Positions 17,746 through 26,294 of a DNA stretch of 64,000 nucleotides are shown one piece after another. The translations under genes and the position numbers were made by a program. Positions within the stretch are counted from its first letter, which is position 1; each line of letters opens with the position of its first letter. This DNA comes from RYN-230 sp963782185 (GTDB lineage: Bacteria > Actinomycetota > Actinomycetes > Streptosporangiales > Streptosporangiaceae): positions 216,542-280,541 of the forward strand of contig CAWAJB010000015.1 in assembly GCA_963782185.1 (NCBI GenBank), given 5' to 3'. The notes below the pieces were generated by a model. The model saw only the letters and a list, made by a program, of their open reading frames with translations, did no database searches and was not told the DNA's origin.

Positions 17746-17768
17746 CTGTCCTCGGGACAGATTGTCCC
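17746..17768. promoter_or_regulatory. Overlapping palindromes (possible operator)
   Basis: CTGTCCtcgGGACAG (17746-17760) overlaps GGGACAgatTGTCCC (17754-17768), so three alternating half-sites share one face of the DNA. The site lies between the stop of the aldo-keto reductase and the start of the small membrane protein. Confidence 0.5.
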
Positions 17769-17813
17769 ACCTTCTGATCGAGGCGCAAGCTGCTTTCCCA
17801 CCGGCCGCTCGGG

Positions 17814-18839
17814 TCAGTGCTGGCTCGACGCGGCCCAGATGTTGATCCCGGCCTCCACCGCGTGCCCGTCGATCGCGGCCAGTTCCTCCGCGGAGAACGA
17901 CGATCTGCCCGCGGCGGCGAGGTTCTCCTCGAGTTGCGCGACGCTGCTGGCCCCGATCAGCGCCGAGGTGACCCGCTCGTCGCGCAGCGTCCAGCTGATG
18001 GCCATCTGCGCGAGGGACTGGCCGCGCTCATGGGCGATCTCGTTGAGCGCGCGGACGTGCGCCAGGTTCTGATCAGTGATCTGATCACGGCTGAGCGAGT
18101 CATTGCGGGACGCCCGGGAATCGTCCGGCACGCCATTCAGGTACTTCGTGGTCAGCAGCCCCTGGGCCAGCGGCGAGAACGCGATGCAGCCGATTCCCTC
18201 GTCGCCGAGGGTGTCCAGCAGTTCCTCCTCGATCCAGCGGTTGAGCATGGAGTAGGAGGGCTGGTGGATGAGCGCGGGCATGCCCAGCTCACGCAGGATG
18301 GCGGCGGCCTCCCGGGTCCGCTCCGCGGAGTAGGAGGAGATGCCGGCGTACAGGGCGCGGCCCGAGGTGACCGCGGTGGCCAGCGCGCCCATGGTCTCCT
18401 CGAGGGGGGTGTCCGGGTCGGCGCGGTGGCTGTAGAAGATGTCCACGTAGTCCAGGCCCATCCGCCCCAGCGACTGGTCCAGGCTGGCCAGCAGGTACTT
18501 GCGGGATCCGCGGTCGCCGTACGGGCCGGGCCACATGTCGTAGCCGGCCTTGGTCGAGATGATGAGCTCGTCCCGGTACGGCCGCAGGTCCTCGCGCAGG
18601 ATCCGGCCGAAGTTGATCTCCGCGGAGCCATAGGGAGGCCCGTAGTTATTTGCCAGGTCGAAGTGGGTCACGCCGAGGTCGAAGGCGCGCCGCAGGATGG
18701 CCCGCTGGGTGTCGATCGGGCGGTCATCCCCGAAGTTCTGCCACAGGCCGAGCGAGACCTCGGGCAGCTCGATCCCGCTGCGCCCGCAGCGGCGGTAGGG
18801 CATCGACTCATACCGGTCAAGAGCTGCAACGTAGGTCAT
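17814..18839 (-). CDS. Aldo-keto reductase (YghZ/glyceraldehyde-3-phosphate reductase-like)
   Basis: An NADPH-dependent aldo-keto reductase of 341 residues, intact, unlike the broken one at 250-961. The catalytic region is present: FDLANNYGPPYGSAE (Asp and Tyr), ELIISTKAG (Lys) and FYSHRADPDTPLEET (His). The C-terminal cofactor segment is SALIGASSVAQLEENLAA. The PYGSAE and GYDMWPGPYG signatures point to the YghZ/MgrA subgroup. The start ATG 18839 (MTYVAALDRYESMPYRRCG) fits the family; the open frame extends to 18980 without similarity. Confidence 0.93.
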   Translation of the reverse strand: MTYVAALDRYESMPYRRCGRSGIELPEVSLGLWQNFGDDRPIDTQRAILRRAFDLGVTHFDLANNYGPPYGSAEINFGRILREDLRPYRDELIISTKAGYDMWPGPYGDRGSRKYLLASLDQSLGRMGLDYVDIFYSHRADPDTPLEETMGALATAVTSGRALYAGISSYSAERTREAAAILRELGMPALIHQPSYSMLNRWIEEELLDTLGDEGIGCIAFSPLAQGLLTTKYLNGVPDDSRASRNDSLSRDQITDQNLAHVRALNEIAHERGQSLAQMAISWTLRDERVTSALIGASSVAQLEENLAAAGRSSFSAEELAAIDGHAVEAGINIWAASSQH

Positions 18840-19376
18840 GGCAAGAGAGTCTGCCACTACCAGGCGGTCGCGCTGGCTGAATCCCATGGGGCCCCGGCTG
18901 CTGGCCCTACTCGCTGCCAGCGCGGTACCTGTGCCGTCCCAGCTCCCTCTGGTCTCGCTGGCGTCGGCAAATGGATTCACCTGCAGCCTGCGCGTGCGTG
19001 TAATCCCGGGCCTCGGCGAGGGGCTCTCACCGCTCGAAACTCGTACTTTCTTAAGCTGTCCGCGTAGTCAGCTACGTATTTACAACGGAATATCACCGGA
19101 AAATGCTTGATATCGTCTGCGCATGCCCAGATCTACCATCCGATATCCAGGCCGGATGGCCCTACAGAAGCGGGCGTGTATTCAGGTCGTAGGACCCCTA
19201 CGGGCTCGGGCCGCGGGGCGTATTTTTTGAGGGAAAAGCGCAATAAGAGAAACGGAAAAGCGAGCTATGCGCACGCTCAGGGCGAGTCTACCCGGCCACG
19301 TGGTCACCACGCATTCAGGTCATCAGTGACCCATGAACTTTCGCCATGGGAGGGCGGGAAATTAACAGGGGGAACC
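18840..19376. other. Gene-free, less GC-rich stretch
   Basis: About 540 bases with clearly more A/T than the surroundings, including a run TATTTTTTGAG near 19230 and AAGAGAAACGGAAAAGCG. A short hairpin CGTAGG-ACC-CCTACG lies at 19188-19202. I see no convincing gene. The lower GC and the neighbouring recombinase remnant and IS suggest acquired DNA. Confidence 0.5.
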
Positions 19377-19765
19377 ATGAACGTCATCTCAGGCCACAGG
19401 GTTCTGGCCGCTGTCATCGGCGCGCTGGTCCTGCTGGTCCTCTGCGCCGGGACGGAAGGTTCTACCTGATGGGAGGCAGGTCGGCATCCATCTTCACGTC
19501 ACCTACCTATTGGCCTGCGTGGTATCGTAACAGCGCCATAGGCGAGGGGAATATGTATGGCGTGCGGCATGGCCAGCAGGTCTACGTCGGGAGCGTCACG
19601 ATGGTGTTCACGCACCGCCTGTCCAACGCGCACTTCATAGCGACTGGCCGGCCGTACAGCTACTTCGAGAATGTGCGGATCAGCGGAATCCGGCCAGGTA
19701 ACGGTGGCTCAGTGCAGAACTGGCACTGGAGCTGGAGCAAGGACAACTGGGTGGCCGGAGGCTGA
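19377..19765 (+). pseudogene. Small exported protein, signal peptide and mature part in different frames
   Basis: An ATG at 19377 with GGGGGAA before it starts a 30-residue peptide that is almost only a signal sequence (HRVLAAVIGALVLLVLCAG). Its stop TGA at 19467-19469 overlaps an ATG (19468) in the next frame. That frame encodes about 98 residues rich in Trp/Tyr/Phe/Gly (SPTYWPAWYRNSAIGEGN ... QNWHWSWSKDNWVAGG). Reading through with one base shift gives a plausible 125-residue secreted protein. It is either frameshifted or two coupled ORFs. I do not recognise the mature domain. Confidence 0.5.
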
Positions 19766-19939
19766 TCACACCACCCCATGGCGGGAGTGGCATGAATTCC
19801 CCGCCATTTGTGCAGCCTCAAGGTATGGCCATCAAGAACACGACGAACTGGCCAGCCTGACCGACGCTGTCTACGCGGGATGTGACAATCTTGTCGCGGA
19901 CATCGCTGCACTGGCAATTCGTCATCACCGCGAATGACT

Positions 19940-20215
19940 TCCCCACAGTCCGTCGACTCGCCCAGCAGCGCGCCCGCTGAGAATCTTCCGCACGGTGGTG
20001 CTCTTCCACTGCGAGCCCTCCACCGGGCGCCCCTGGCGCATGCGCCGCAGGTCCTGGCCCGTGGGATCTTCTGCTCATTCAGCCGGTCGGCCACGGCCTG
20101 AAGGGAGTGCCCGGCGAGGTACCCGCGCGTCCGAGTGGTGCGCAGGAGCCGGAAGCCTGCTGGCAGGATGTGATAGTTGCCCGGGCACAAGTAACAGACC
20201 CGGCCGTGGCGCAAT
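19940..20215 (-). pseudogene. Serine recombinase C-terminal remnant
   Basis: On the minus strand GYLAGHSLQAVADRLNEQKIP is the end of a large serine recombinase/resolvase catalytic region. After a one-base frame change the reading continues PTGQDLRRMRQGRPVEGSQWKSTTVRKILSGRAAGRVDG, the familiar QW.STVRKIL.GRA.GR stretch at the recombinase-domain junction. The catalytic Ser domain is gone. It marks a past phage or resolvase element. Confidence 0.65.
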
Positions 20216-20285
20216 CGAATGTGGCCGCGAGGCCCGGTAACGCCGGTGCAGCGCGGGAAGATGATGCAGAGGAAGAGGGCGCTTC

Positions 20286-21053
20286 ATGTACGACGCGATT
20301 CAGGCGGAGACCATCAGCCTGGCCGGGGCCGGCGGGGACCAGATAGAGGCGTATCTGGCCCGCCCGCTCGGACCGGGCCCCTTCGGCGGGGTCGTGGTCA
20401 TCCATCACATGCCCGGGTACGACGCGCAGACCAAGGAGATCACCAGGACGTTCGCGGCGCACGGCTACAACGCCGTGTGCCCCAACCTGTACTGGCGCGA
20501 GGCGCCCGGCGCCAGCCCGGACGACGCTGCGGCCACCGCGCGGGCCGCGGGTGGCGTGCCGGATGAGCGGCTGATCGGGGACGTGGGTGGCGCGGTCGCG
20601 TACCTGCGGGCAATGCCCAACTCCAACGGCAAGGCAGGCACGATCGGCTACTGCTCGGGCGGCCGCCAGTCGTTCCTGGCCGCGGTGAGCCTGCCGATCG
20701 ACGCGGCGGTGGACTGCTACGGCGCGTTCGTGGTCGGCTCGCCGCCCGAGGGCATGCCGCTCAGGGTCGGCCCGATCGTGCACCTGACCCCGAACCTGTC
20801 CTGCCCGCTGCTCGGGCTCTTCGGCGCCGACGACTCCCACCCCTCGCCAGAGCAGGTCGCCGAGCTGGAGAAGGCGCTGAGCGACGCCGGGAAGACGTTC
20901 GAATTCCACCTGTACGAGGGGGCCGGTCACGCGTTCTTCTCGGTCAACCGGCCCTCGTACCGGCCCGAGGCCGCGAACGACGGCTGGCAGAAGATCTGGG
21001 ACTTCTATGGCCGCCACCTGGCCGGCCCTAGCCAGGCCAGCCCGGCAAGCTGA
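20286..21053 (+). CDS. Dienelactone hydrolase family protein
   Basis: A 255-residue alpha/beta hydrolase. The triad of the family can be placed: Cys in TIGYCSGGRQ, Asp in FGADDSHPS and His in GAGHAFFSV. N-terminal strands (GGVVVIHHMPGYDAQTKEITRTFAAHGY) match the DLH fold. The ATG at 20286 has GAGGAAGAGG upstream. The natural substrate is unknown; relatives hydrolyse dienelactones or other small esters. A DUF6295 gene follows 13 bases later, a pairing that suggests an operon. Confidence 0.93.
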   Translation: MYDAIQAETISLAGAGGDQIEAYLARPLGPGPFGGVVVIHHMPGYDAQTKEITRTFAAHGYNAVCPNLYWREAPGASPDDAAATARAAGGVPDERLIGDVGGAVAYLRAMPNSNGKAGTIGYCSGGRQSFLAAVSLPIDAAVDCYGAFVVGSPPEGMPLRVGPIVHLTPNLSCPLLGLFGADDSHPSPEQVAELEKALSDAGKTFEFHLYEGAGHAFFSVNRPSYRPEAANDGWQKIWDFYGRHLAGPSQASPAS

Positions 21054-21066
21054 GAGGAGACCCACT

Positions 21067-21453
21067 ATGTGCACGTATCTCACCGAGAAGGTCGACGTCG
21101 TCGGCAGCGGCAAGGGCTCGGCCGGGTGGTTCACGCTCAGCGAGGCGAGCGTGTATTTCGATCACCCGGTGCACGCGCCCGCCGAGCACACGCTGAACAT
21201 CGACTTCCTCAACCCCGGGAACGGGCCGTCGGCCCGGGTGGCCGTGGAGCTGAGCGCCGAGTCGGCCCGGGCGCTCGCCGAAGCCATCCAGGCCACGCTC
21301 GCGTCCGCCCCGCCGGAGCTTGTCGAGTCGGCCTCGGTGAGCCCGGCCTTAACCGCAGGCCTTACGGCTCAGCGTTACTGGGACGCCTTACTGCGCCGGC
21401 CTTGCCGGGCCGGCCTCACTGCGGAGCCTGCGGGGTGCACGACTGAATTGTGA
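21067..21453 (+). CDS. DUF6295 family protein, C-terminus altered by IS insertion
   Basis: The first 85 or so residues (MCTYLTEKVDVVGSGKGSAGWFTL ... DHPVHAPAEHTLNIDFLNPGNGPSARVAVELSAESARALAEAI) form a small conserved actinobacterial domain of unknown function. After that the reading passes through a GC-rich hairpin region and ends at a stop inside the left end of the IS element (the IS starts at 21433). The last 40 residues are therefore probably not native. GAGAGGAG precedes the ATG. It is co-transcribed with the dienelactone hydrolase gene. Confidence 0.8.
   Translation: MCTYLTEKVDVVGSGKGSAGWFTLSEASVYFDHPVHAPAEHTLNIDFLNPGNGPSARVAVELSAESARALAEAIQATLASAPPELVESASVSPALTAGLTAQRYWDALLRRPCRAGLTAEPAGCTTEL
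21425..21432. repeat. Target-site duplication, left copy
   Basis: AGCCTGCG immediately before the IS terminal repeat; the same eight bases follow the other end at 23333-23340. Confidence 0.8.
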
Positions 21454-21521
21454 GGGTGCTTGGCTTACGCAGGTCACGCCGCTAGCCTGAGTGATGTTGT
21501 CACTCAGTTTGGAGGCGGGGC

Positions 21522-21884
21522 ATGTCCGGGTCACTCACTGGGCGGGATCTGGCTTGGCTGGAGCGCCGCCGTGCTGAGCTGTTCGGCCTGATCTCCCAGG
21601 CCGGGGATTTCCGGCGGGGCGCGCTGAACGCGGTGTGGCGCAAGTGCGGCAAGCCGAACTGCGCGTGCGCCCGGCCGGGGCACCGCGGGCATGGGCCGCA
21701 GTACAACCTGACCCGCCGGGTCGGCGGTAAGACGGTGAATGTGCACCTGAAGCCGGGGCCGGAGCTGGAGAAGGCCCGGCGGGAGGTCACGGAGTACGAG
21801 CGGTTCCGGGGCCTGGTCGGGCAGGTCACGGAGGTGAACGAGGCTATCTGCCAGGCCCGCCCGGCGGTGCCGGGCGAGGCCGGC
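21522..21884 (+). CDS. IS accessory ORF (DUF6788-like)
   Basis: About 120 residues at the 5' end of the IS: an N-terminal segment LAWLERRRAELFGLISQAGDF, then a small Cys-rich motif AVWRKCGKPNCACARPGHRGHGPQYNLTRRVGGKTVNVHLK. This protein typically precedes the transposase in ISKra4-type elements. The frame continues as low-complexity sequence to 22256 where the transposase is read in another frame, so the true end is unclear; I give the conserved part. Its role in transposition is not known. Confidence 0.65.
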
Positions 21885-21885
21885 G

Positions 21886-23280
21886 GTGATGCCCCTCCCG
21901 GGCCGGGAGGGGAAAGGGGGGGTCCGGGCGGCCCTCGCGCAGGAGAAAGCCGCCGGGCTAGGACGGCTGGCCGCGGAGGCGGCCAGGGTCCTGGGCTGCG
22001 GCGATGCCGGGCTGGAGGCAGCGGAGGCGGTGCTCCGGGCCGGGCTGCTGCGGCTGGGCGGGAGCGTGCTGGAGCAGTTGCTGGCCGCCGACCGCGGGCA
22101 CCGGGGACCGCGCGTCCCGTGCGGCCGGGGGCACGAGGCCGTGTTCGTCTCCTACCGGGACAAGGTCATCGACACGGTGCTCGGCCCGGTCGCCCTGACG
22201 CGGGCCTGGTATCACTGCGTGGCCTGCGGGCACGGCCTCGCGCCGCGCGACGCTGAGCTCGGCGCCGCAGGGGAGGGCATGCCGCCGGGCCTGGCCGCGA
22301 TGAACGACCGCGCCGCCGCCGCGGTCCCGTTCAAGGGGGCCGCCGGGCTGCTGCAGGACCTGGCCGGGGTCCGGCTGGCCGCCAAGGCGCCGAGCGGGCG
22401 GCCGAGGCCAGCGGCGCGGCCTGGCCGCCGCAGGGCGGGAGCGTGCCCGGCTCATCGCCGCCAGGAAACTGGTGCCGCTCCCGCCCTCGCCGCTGCCGGA
22501 CAAGCTCTACGCGGTGATCGACGGCACCGGCGTCCCCATGACCTCCAGGGAGACGGCCGGGCGGGACGGGAAGGGCGAGGACGGCCGGGCCCGCACCCGC
22601 GAGGTCAAGCTCGCCGTCTTCTTCACCCAGGACAGGCTGGACAAGGACGGCTACCCGGTCCGGGACCGGGACTCCTCCAGTGTCATCGCCACCTTTGAGC
22701 CCGCCGCCGTCTTCGGCGGCCTCGTGAAAGCCGAGGGCATCCGCCGCGGCGCCGATCATGTCCGCCAGCTCACCATCATCGGCGACGGCGCCGCCTGGAT
22801 CTGGGGCATCGCCAGCGGCAAGTTCCCCGAGGCCACCCAGATCGTCAACCTGTTCCACGCCCGCGAGCACCTGCACGACCTCGCCCGCAGGCTCGAGTTC
22901 ATGCTGGGCGACCGGAAAGAGGAATGGCTCGCCGCCCGGCTGGAGGACCCGGCTACGGCTACATCGACGGCATCATCAAGGCGGCCCGCCAGTACCCCCT
23001 CGAAAGTGTCAAGAAAGACGAGATCGACACCGCCCTCGGCTACTTCGAGAACAACGCCCCCCGCATGCGCTACCACTGGTTCCGCCAGTGCGGCCTCTTC
23101 ACCGGCTCCGGCGTGGCCGAGGCCAGCTGCAAGACCATCGTCGGCCAGCGCCTCAAGCAGTCCGGCATGCACTGGACCGTCAACGGCGCCGACGCCATCA
23201 TCGCCCTGCGCTGCCGCGAGGCCAGCAGCACCTGGGAAGCCATCTGCAATACCCCGCACACTCAGACGCGCATCGCCTGA
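21886..23280 (+). pseudogene. ISKra4-family transposase, multiply frameshifted
   Basis: The N-terminal third lies in the frame from about 21937 (ALAQEKAAGLGRLAAEAARVLG ... YRDKVIDTVLGPVALTRAWYHC). The frame is lost near 22390 and again near 22430. The DDE-type core follows (DKLYAVIDGTGVPM, TREVKLAVFFTQDRLDKDGYP, TIIGDGAAWIWGIASGKFPEATQIVNLFHAREHLHDLAR). A third shift at about 22945 leads to the last part (YIDGIIKAARQYPL, ALGYFENNAPRMRYHWFRQCGLF, AEASCKTIVGQRLKQSGMHW) with the stop at 23278-23280. All family blocks are present in order, so decay is recent, or part of it is sequencing error. Confidence 0.85.
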
Positions 23281-23332
23281 CCAGGAGCATCCCGAAGATG
23301 ATCTTGACTACCTACAAAACTGACGCGCACCC

Positions 23333-23340
23333 AGCCTGCG
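23333..23340. repeat. Target-site duplication, right copy
   Basis: AGCCTGCG directly after the right terminal repeat of the IS, matching 21425-21432. Confidence 0.8.
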
Positions 23341-23481
23341 CCCGGACGGCCCGGATTGTCGGTGCGCCGTGCCAGTATCGGACTAGCGGCGCCCCGGTGA
23401 CCCCGGGGCCGTACGGGCGGCAGCGGCCTCGCGCAGCGAGGGAGCGAACGCCCTCATCACGATGGCGCGGAGGGCACGGAC

Positions 23482-24789
23482 ATGAAAATCAGGGTCGATC
23501 GGGACGTGCTGGCCGAGGCGCTGGCCTGGGTGGCGCGCGCCCTGCCCACCCGGCCGGTGGTCCCGGTGCTGTCCGGCCTGCGCCTGGACGCGGGGACCAG
23601 CCTCACCCTGTCCTGCTTCGACTACGAGGTCTCCGCGACCGCCCGGATCGAGGCGGAGATCGGCGAACCCGGCACGGTGATCGTCCCGGGCCGGCTGCTC
23701 GCCGAGATCACCCGCAGCCTGCCGGCGCTGGCCGTCGAGATCGCGACGGACGCCGATGCCGTGAACCTGACCTGCGGCAGCGCCGAGTTCAGCCTGGTCG
23801 CGCTGCCCGCCGACGAATACCCGGAGCTTCCCGCGCAGCCCCCGCTGGCCGGCACGGTGGACGGCGGCGTCCTGGGCGCGGCCATCAGCCAGGTCGTGGC
23901 CGCGGCGAGCCGCGACGACACCCTGCCCATGCTGACCGGGGTCTGCCTCGACGTCAACGGCGCGACCCTGACGCTGGCCGCGACCGACCGCTACCGCCTG
24001 GCGGTGCGGGAAACGTCGTGGGAGCCGGTGCAGCCGGGACTCCGCGCGGCCGCCCTCGTCCCGGCCAGGACGCTGGCCGATGCGGCGCGGGCCATGACGC
24101 CCGGGGTACCCGTATCGGTGGCCTTCGCGCCGGGGGCGCCCGCCACCAGGCCCGCGGACGAGCCCCGGCCCGCCGAGGGCATGATCAGCTTCGGGATCGG
24201 AGGCCGCCGGCTGACCACGCGGCTGATCGGCGGCGAGTTCATCCGGTACCGGTCCCGGTTCCCGGCCGACTTCGGCTGCCGGGCTGACGTGGCGGCCGGG
24301 CCGTTCACCGAGGCGGTGCGCCGGGTCTCCCTGGTCGCGGACCGGGCCAGCCCGGTCCGGCTCACGTTCGGCCCGGGCAGGGTCCTGATCGAGGCGCAGA
24401 CCGAGGGCCGGGCGCGCGCGGTCGAGACAGTCCTCGCCGACTTCCGCGGTGAGGAGCCCGTGATCGCGTTCAATCCGCACTACCTGCTGGACGGGCTCGT
24501 CGCCGCAGCGGTGCCAGGCCAGTCCCCGCCGCATGCCGGGGAAGCGGACGGCAACGGCGGGACGGGCGGGGGGATGGCCCCGGGCTCCGGGGCCACGGCT
24601 GGCACCGGACCTGGCGGCACGCCACCGGCCGATCCGGGGCTCCTGAGGATCGAGTTCACCAGCCCGGCCAAGCCCGCGCTGATCACCCGGGGATATCCGG
24701 GCGGGGAGCATGACGATCCGGGCGCGGGTCGGGAGGAGGCGGACTTCCGCTACCTCGTCGTCCCGCTGCGGGCCGCCGCCCGGGCCTGA
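23482..24789 (+). CDS. DNA polymerase III beta-subunit-like sliding clamp
   Basis: A 435-residue DnaN-family protein with three clamp domains: domain 1 from MKIRVDRDVLAEALAWVARALPTRPVVPVLSGLRL, domain 2 with LPMLTGVCLDVNGATLTLAATDRYRLAVRE, and domain 3 ending FRYLVVPLRAA. The DRYRLAVRE motif is a strong family mark. Domain 3 contains a Gly/Ala/Pro-rich insert of about 50 residues (24520-24640) not usual in replicative clamps. No dnaA, recF or gyrB lies nearby, so this is probably an accessory paralogue rather than the oriC-linked dnaN. Confidence 0.88.
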   Translation: MKIRVDRDVLAEALAWVARALPTRPVVPVLSGLRLDAGTSLTLSCFDYEVSATARIEAEIGEPGTVIVPGRLLAEITRSLPALAVEIATDADAVNLTCGSAEFSLVALPADEYPELPAQPPLAGTVDGGVLGAAISQVVAAASRDDTLPMLTGVCLDVNGATLTLAATDRYRLAVRETSWEPVQPGLRAAALVPARTLADAARAMTPGVPVSVAFAPGAPATRPADEPRPAEGMISFGIGGRRLTTRLIGGEFIRYRSRFPADFGCRADVAAGPFTEAVRRVSLVADRASPVRLTFGPGRVLIEAQTEGRARAVETVLADFRGEEPVIAFNPHYLLDGLVAAAVPGQSPPHAGEADGNGGTGGGMAPGSGATAGTGPGGTPPADPGLLRIEFTSPAKPALITRGYPGGEHDDPGAGREEADFRYLVVPLRAAARA

Positions 24790-24814
24790 CCCGCGCGGCC
24801 GGGCCGGGAGAGCC

Positions 24815-24943
24815 TTGACCGGCGTCATCCTGCTATTGGGTGACCGCGCCGATGTCGCGTTCCGCGGCGACCTCGGGGCGCTGCACCGGCTGCTCCGCCT
24901 GCTGGATACCGCGGGCCCGGGTTTCGCCATCGTCACCCCGTGA
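24815..24943 (+). CDS. Possible 42-residue peptide
   Basis: A TTG at 24815 preceded by GGGAGAG opens a short frame (LTGVILLLGDRADVAFRGDLGALHRLLRLLDTAGPGFAIVTP). It begins 25 bases after the clamp gene. I do not recognise it; it may be real or a gene fragment. The stop lies within the first unit of the tandem repeat that follows. Confidence 0.3.
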   Translation: MTGVILLLGDRADVAFRGDLGALHRLLRLLDTAGPGFAIVTP

Positions 24944-25016
24944 CTGGCACGGGTCACCCCGTGACTGGCACGGGTCACCCCGTGACTGGCACGGGTCACC
25001 CCGTGACTGGCACGGG
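24940..25016. repeat. 21-bp tandem repeat, 3.7 units
   Basis: Three perfect 21-base units starting at 24940, 24961 and 24982, plus 14 bases of a fourth. Each unit contains the inverted pair GTGAC...GTCAC, so the array is a row of small palindromes. It sits between the clamp gene and a membrane-protein gene on the other strand. Confidence 0.9.
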
Positions 25017-25057
25017 AACGGGCCCTGGCGAGGGGATACCCGGCTCGTCAGCGCAGT

Positions 25058-25528
25058 TCAGTACCGGGGTGCCGGGCGCAGCCGCGCGCGGAGACGCCAG
25101 AGCGCGCGACCCGTCCACAGCAGGCGGGCCGCCCACACCACGCGGCTGAGCCACGGCTGGCCAGCCAGCAGGGGCAGGGCCTCCAGCCACGCTCCCCGGC
25201 GCCACATCCGCCAGGCCATCCAGGCCAGGCCGACCGCAGCGGCCACCACGAGCGCGCCGAGGGCCAGCAGCACCACCAGCGCGATGCCCAGCCATCCGCC
25301 GTGGAACACGACCACGGCGATCAGCAGGGACACGAGCGCGAGCCCGCTCAGGGTGACCAGGGCGAGGCCCAGCAGAACGCGGCGGCACAGCCGGGCCCAC
25401 CCCTGGCGGGTCTGGTATGCGCTGGACAGCTCGCCGCTGGGCTGGCCATAGGCCGCCAGCCAAGGATCGGGGGAGCCGGCCGCGTACCGGTCCGCCTCGC
25501 TGGCCCGAACGTCGCCCTGCATCACCAC
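25058..25528 (-). CDS. Small membrane protein
   Basis: About 156 residues: a polar N-terminus (QGDVRASEADRYAAGSPDPWLAAYGQ), two central hydrophobic helices (LLGLALVTLSGLALVSLLIAVVVF and WLGIALVVLLALGALVVAAAVGLA), and an Arg/Trp-rich C-terminal tail. The GTG at 25528 has GGAGG five bases upstream; an ATG at 25522 is also in frame. No family recognised. Confidence 0.6.
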   Translation of the reverse strand: MVMQGDVRASEADRYAAGSPDPWLAAYGQPSGELSSAYQTRQGWARLCRRVLLGLALVTLSGLALVSLLIAVVVFHGGWLGIALVVLLALGALVVAAAVGLAWMAWRMWRRGAWLEALPLLAGQPWLSRVVWAARLLWTGRALWRLRARLRPAPRY

Positions 25529-25649
25529 GTGATCCTCCGCCTCGCTGGCCGCGCCCCGGCCCACACGATATGTCGCGAATACCGTGACGGCAAATGCCCG
25601 GGCCCGACTGTCCCCGGCTGGCCGCGGTGCCCGGCCGGGCCGGGAGGGA

Positions 25650-26294
25650 TCAATCCCCGGTGGTGGGCTGGATCCTGTCCTGAAGGGCGTCGAGGGTCGC
25701 GGCCCAGGGAAAGGTGCCCAGGTCGCTGTCGCTGGCCCCTGGCCCGGCCAGCGGGTGGGCGGCCGCGCCGAACAGCACCGAGACGCCCCATGACCGCAGC
25801 TTGCCGATGTTCTCGGTGAACGCGGGGTGGGCCGCGTGCGCCTGGTTGGTGGACGGCAGGGCCACGATGGGCAGCCTCTTCCCGATCGCCTCGACGAGGA
25901 TGCCGAGCGCGAGCGTGTCACAGATCCCCGCGGCCCACTTGTTGATGGTGTTGACCGTGGCCGGGGCGACGATGACCGCGTCCGGGTCCGGTAGCACGTC
26001 GGGCTCGCCCGGGTTCTTGTACTCGCTGCGGACCGGGTACCCCGTCTGCCGTTCCAGGGCCCCGGCGTCGGTGAAGCGGCGGGCCGATGGCGTGGTCAGC
26101 ACGCACACATCCCAGCCGCGCCGCTGGGCCAGGCTGACCAGCTGGCCCACCGCGGCGGCGGGCGGGGCGGCGCAGGCGATCACGTACAGCACCCCGGCGC
26201 CGCCGGGGAGGCTGCCCCCGCCCGGCGTTCCGGCCGGGAGCGTGTCCCCGGCGGTGCCGGTCACCGACGTATCGCCCGGGGGCGTGCCGGTCAC
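25650..26294 (-). CDS. Flavoprotein (HFCD/PPC-decarboxylase-like)
   Basis: A 214-residue protein. After a Gly/Thr/Pro-rich N-terminal 35 residues it has the homo-oligomeric flavin-containing Cys decarboxylase fold: VLYVIACAAPPAA, WDVCVLTTPSARRF, AVIVAPATVNTINKWAAGICDTLAL and LPIVALPSTNQAHAAHPAFTENI. The PATVNTINK segment resembles the FMN-binding region of CoaC-type enzymes. The GTG start overlaps the stop of the DUF952 gene (GTGA), so translation is probably coupled. Substrate unknown. Confidence 0.85.
   Translation of the reverse strand: MTGTPPGDTSVTGTAGDTLPAGTPGGGSLPGGAGVLYVIACAAPPAAAVGQLVSLAQRRGWDVCVLTTPSARRFTDAGALERQTGYPVRSEYKNPGEPDVLPDPDAVIVAPATVNTINKWAAGICDTLALGILVEAIGKRLPIVALPSTNQAHAAHPAFTENIGKLRSWGVSVLFGAAAHPLAGPGASDSDLGTFPWAATLDALQDRIQPTTGD

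Larger units (their letters stand above)
21433..23332 (+). mobile_element. ISKra4-like insertion sequence, about 1.9 kb
   Basis: Both ends can be read. The left end starts GGGTGCACGACTG (21433) and the right end, read inwards, starts GGGTGCGCGTCAG (23332); about 15 of 22 positions match as terminal inverted repeats. AGCCTGCG flanks both sides. Inside are a DUF6788-like ORF and a transposase of the ISKra4 family. The transposase carries several frameshifts, so the copy is probably inactive, but its ends and target duplication are intact. Confidence 0.82.

Noticed and set aside
24940..25016. CRISPR-like array (regular short repeats)
   Set aside because: The 21-base units are directly adjacent with no spacers, and no cas genes are near; it is a tandem repeat.
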